A DNA stretch of 6,517 nt, from the NCBI GenBank assembly GCA_030611395.1, contig JAUWPX010000086.1, positions 1 to 6,517 on the forward strand, given 5' to 3'. The notes under the pieces were generated by a model. The model had not been told where the DNA came from and did no database searches. It worked only from the letters and a program-made list of their open reading frames with translations. Within the stretch, counting starts at the first letter, position 1. Each line of letters opens with the position of its first letter. The DNA comes from Bacteroidota bacterium. Its GTDB lineage: Bacteria > Bacteroidota > Bacteroidia > Bacteroidales > VadinHA17. The translations under genes were made by a program, and so were the position numbers. Shown here piece after piece: positions 5,408-6,517 of this stretch.

Positions 5408-5671
5408 TCACAACCCTTGATTTTTCTTTTCCCTATGCTTAATATTCAGATTTTTTAAAAACTCAGCAATTTCATTCAGGCATGTATGATTGAATACACA
5501 CGACTAACGTTCCCACGAAGGTTTAAAAATGTATTGTCGCCAATAGGAATACCATTCAATCGTTCCCAATTCATCATCTGTTTTTTTATTACAAACCAAA
5601 TATTTATTAGTTTTGGACTTTTTTTCAACGAGCTCAAAACGCATATACTTTGTTTCCTTGATTATTTCCAT
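5408..5671 (-). pseudogene. WRQY-type small phage protein interrupted by in-frame TAG
   Basis: One frame runs 88 codons from ATG 5671 to TGA 5408, interrupted once by TAG (5504-5506, codon 56). Before it, residues 35-50 read LGTIEWYSYWRQYIFK; after it, CVFNHTCLNEIAEFLKNL. Together they match a family I know from phages and bacteria (LG.I.WY..WRQY.F.P....VFN..CL.EI..FI..L), so both halves clearly belong to one protein. About three extra residues lie between the P and the VFN, next to the TAG. It starts 3 nt after the preceding stop, as an active operon gene would. Options: a recent nonsense mutation, a sequencing error, readthrough, or TAG suppression. Translated conventionally it gives only 55 aa. 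Function of the family is unknown. Confidence 0.65.
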
Positions 5672-5674
5672 AGC

Positions 5675-5947
5675 TTACTTTAGTTCAATTATCAGTTGTC
5701 TTTTTATTGATTCAAGGTGCCTTTTAATTGTATATATCGTTTCTCCCCGTTTTTGTTTAGAAATACCTGAACCATAAAAAGAAAGAATAAAACACCCATA
5801 TTTTTTACAAATCCTGTTATATTCAACAAGGAAAGATTCCATTTGCTTTAACGCGTATTTTTTTCTGCTTTTATAATTTTTCTCTTTCCGCCTAATTTCC
5901 TTAATCTGACTTTCAGTTAAAGGTTTTCTATTTCTTTTTCTTGGCAT
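5675..5947 (-). CDS. 90-aa highly basic protein of unknown function
   Basis: 90 aa, very rich in Lys and Arg, especially residues 2-35 (MPRKRNRKPLTESQIKEIRRKE). Mostly helical, with a short hydrophobic centre (CFILSFYGSG, 52-61). The charge suggests nucleic-acid binding, but no known motif is present. The ATG at 5947 lies within the upstream gene, overlapping it by 20 nt, and its stop is 3 nt before the WRQY-type gene. Stop TAA. Confidence 0.65.
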   Translation of the reverse strand: MPRKRNRKPLTESQIKEIRRKEKNYKSRKKYALKQMESFLVEYNRICKKYGCFILSFYGSGISKQKRGETIYTIKRHLESIKRQLIIELK

Positions 5948-6263
5948 AATTTATTTTATCAATAACTGGTATTCCTAATTTATGTGCTAATTCAATTTCA
6001 TGCTTCATGCCTTCGCTTATATGATCACCATATAACCTGATTTCATCTATAAAACCCCTTTTTAATAGTTCGGTAGCATTCTTAATGCCCCGCTCTCTTT
6101 CTTCAGGGATATTATCAATTAAACAATGGCAATCAAAATAATAATGTGCAAACGGAACAGTATCCGGTTCATCAAGATTAATTTCCCTGCCAATTAGTGC
6201 AATCTTTTTCAGGTTTTCTTTAACATTTCCACTAATCGGGTGTGCGATATAAACTACTTTCAT
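5928..6263 (-). CDS. DUF4406/DUF7768-like nucleoside deoxyribosyltransferase-fold protein
   Basis: 111 aa from the ATG at 6263. VYIAHPISGN (residues 3-12) is the N-terminal nucleotide-binding loop, and HISEGMKHEIELAHKLGIPV (82-101) is the C-terminal motif of this superfamily, in which the Glu of SxGMxxE is the expected catalytic residue. The middle segment, PFAHYYF plus PEERERG, resembles the DUF7768 subgroup. Related enzymes cleave or exchange N-glycosidic bonds of nucleosides; phage members could act on modified or salvaged nucleotides, but the substrate is unknown. The ATG at 6263 is 4 nt after the upstream stop and puts the motif at the N-terminus; a start at 6299 would overlap it by 32 nt. 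Ends in TAG; reading through adds four residues before TGA. Confidence 0.7.
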   Translation of the reverse strand: MKVVYIAHPISGNVKENLKKIALIGREINLDEPDTVPFAHYYFDCHCLIDNIPEERERGIKNATELLKRGFIDEIRLYGDHISEGMKHEIELAHKLGIPVIDKINYAKKKK

Positions 6264-6267
6264 AATT

Positions 6268-6517
6268 TTACTGTTTCTTAAATACAAGATTAATTTCATA
6301 CAAATTAGTTGGGATCGTAGATGGTATCATCATTACCAGGCCAACCATTTTATTATATTTTAAACAAATTAATTCGATATCACAATACTCAATCCCCATA
6401 AGAGCTTCATTTGCATAACTAGCATAAAGTCTACCAAATTCTTTATGAGAATCAGTACAGTACCACTCTTGACCCGCAATATTATAATGAATTAATAAAG
6501 GATCAATGCTCTGAATA
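6268..6517 (-). CDS. partial unknown gene, 5' end outside window
   Basis: The last 82 codons plus TAA of an open frame entering from the right edge (last residues INLVFKKQ). No motif recognised; the visible part alternates strands and short helices (GIEYCDIELICLKYNKMVG) and looks soluble. It lies 4 nt before the DUF4406-like gene in the same operon-like arrangement. Real because the frame is open to the edge, matches the spacing of its neighbours, and would otherwise leave an unusual 250-nt gap. Confidence 0.6.
   Translation of the reverse strand, partial: IQSIDPLLIHYNIAGQEWYCTDSHKEFGRLYASYANEALMGIEYCDIELICLKYNKMVGLVMMIPSTIPTNLYEINLVFKKQ

Noticed and set aside
1954..6263. Whole-element TAG-to-Gln recoding
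   Set aside because: Only one gene contains an internal TAG, ordinary CAA/CAG Gln codons are common, and three genes end sensibly in TAG. Kept as a local possibility, not as the general reading.

Overview
The window looks like part of the early or accessory region of a phage or prophage of a Bacteroidota-type host. The evidence is: AT-rich, tightly packed small genes all on the minus strand; mostly A-rich leaders rather than Shine-Dalgarno sites; one very good match to the Bacteroidota sigma-ABfr promoter (TTTG, 20 nt, TAnnTTTG); and families common in phage genomes (an SSB-like protein with an acidic DDLPF tail, a DUF4406/DUF7768-type nucleotide-hydrolase-like protein, DUF551, a WRQY-type small protein, an HExxH small protein). 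No capsid, terminase, integrase or tRNA gene is visible, so phage origin is inferred.

Reading in the direction of transcription (right to left): 6517-4072 holds a partial unknown gene, the DUF4406/DUF7768-like gene, a small basic protein, a WRQY-type gene broken by an in-frame TAG, a gene with a small N-terminal conserved domain, and the SSB-like gene. This part looks nucleotide- and DNA-related. 4047-3362 holds three short unknown genes. 3365-358 is a membrane-oriented block: a 51-aa ORF translationally coupled to a BCS1-type AAA+ ATPase with an N-terminal membrane segment, DUF551, a small protein with a twin-arginine signal, an HExxH protein, two very small ORFs (one a single-pass membrane peptide) and a zinc-ribbon protein with two membrane helices. 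Gaps are mostly under 30 nt, several stops and starts overlap, and no internal promoter stands out, so the genes probably form one or a few long transcripts.

The last 357 bases (1-357) have no convincing gene. They hold the consensus-like promoter, reading leftward, followed by roughly 300 nt dense in long imperfect inverted repeats. Several mismatches become G-U pairs only if the minus strand is the RNA. I read this as a candidate structured non-coding RNA running off the left edge; I do not recognise its family.

The two most interesting points are this candidate RNA and the pairing of a BCS1-type ATPase with a Tat-signal protein. Mitochondrial Bcs1 and the Tat system both move folded proteins across membranes, so the locus could encode a membrane translocation or protein-quality module; that is inference. 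The in-frame TAG in an otherwise well-conserved gene is a third point: pseudogene, readthrough or local TAG recoding.
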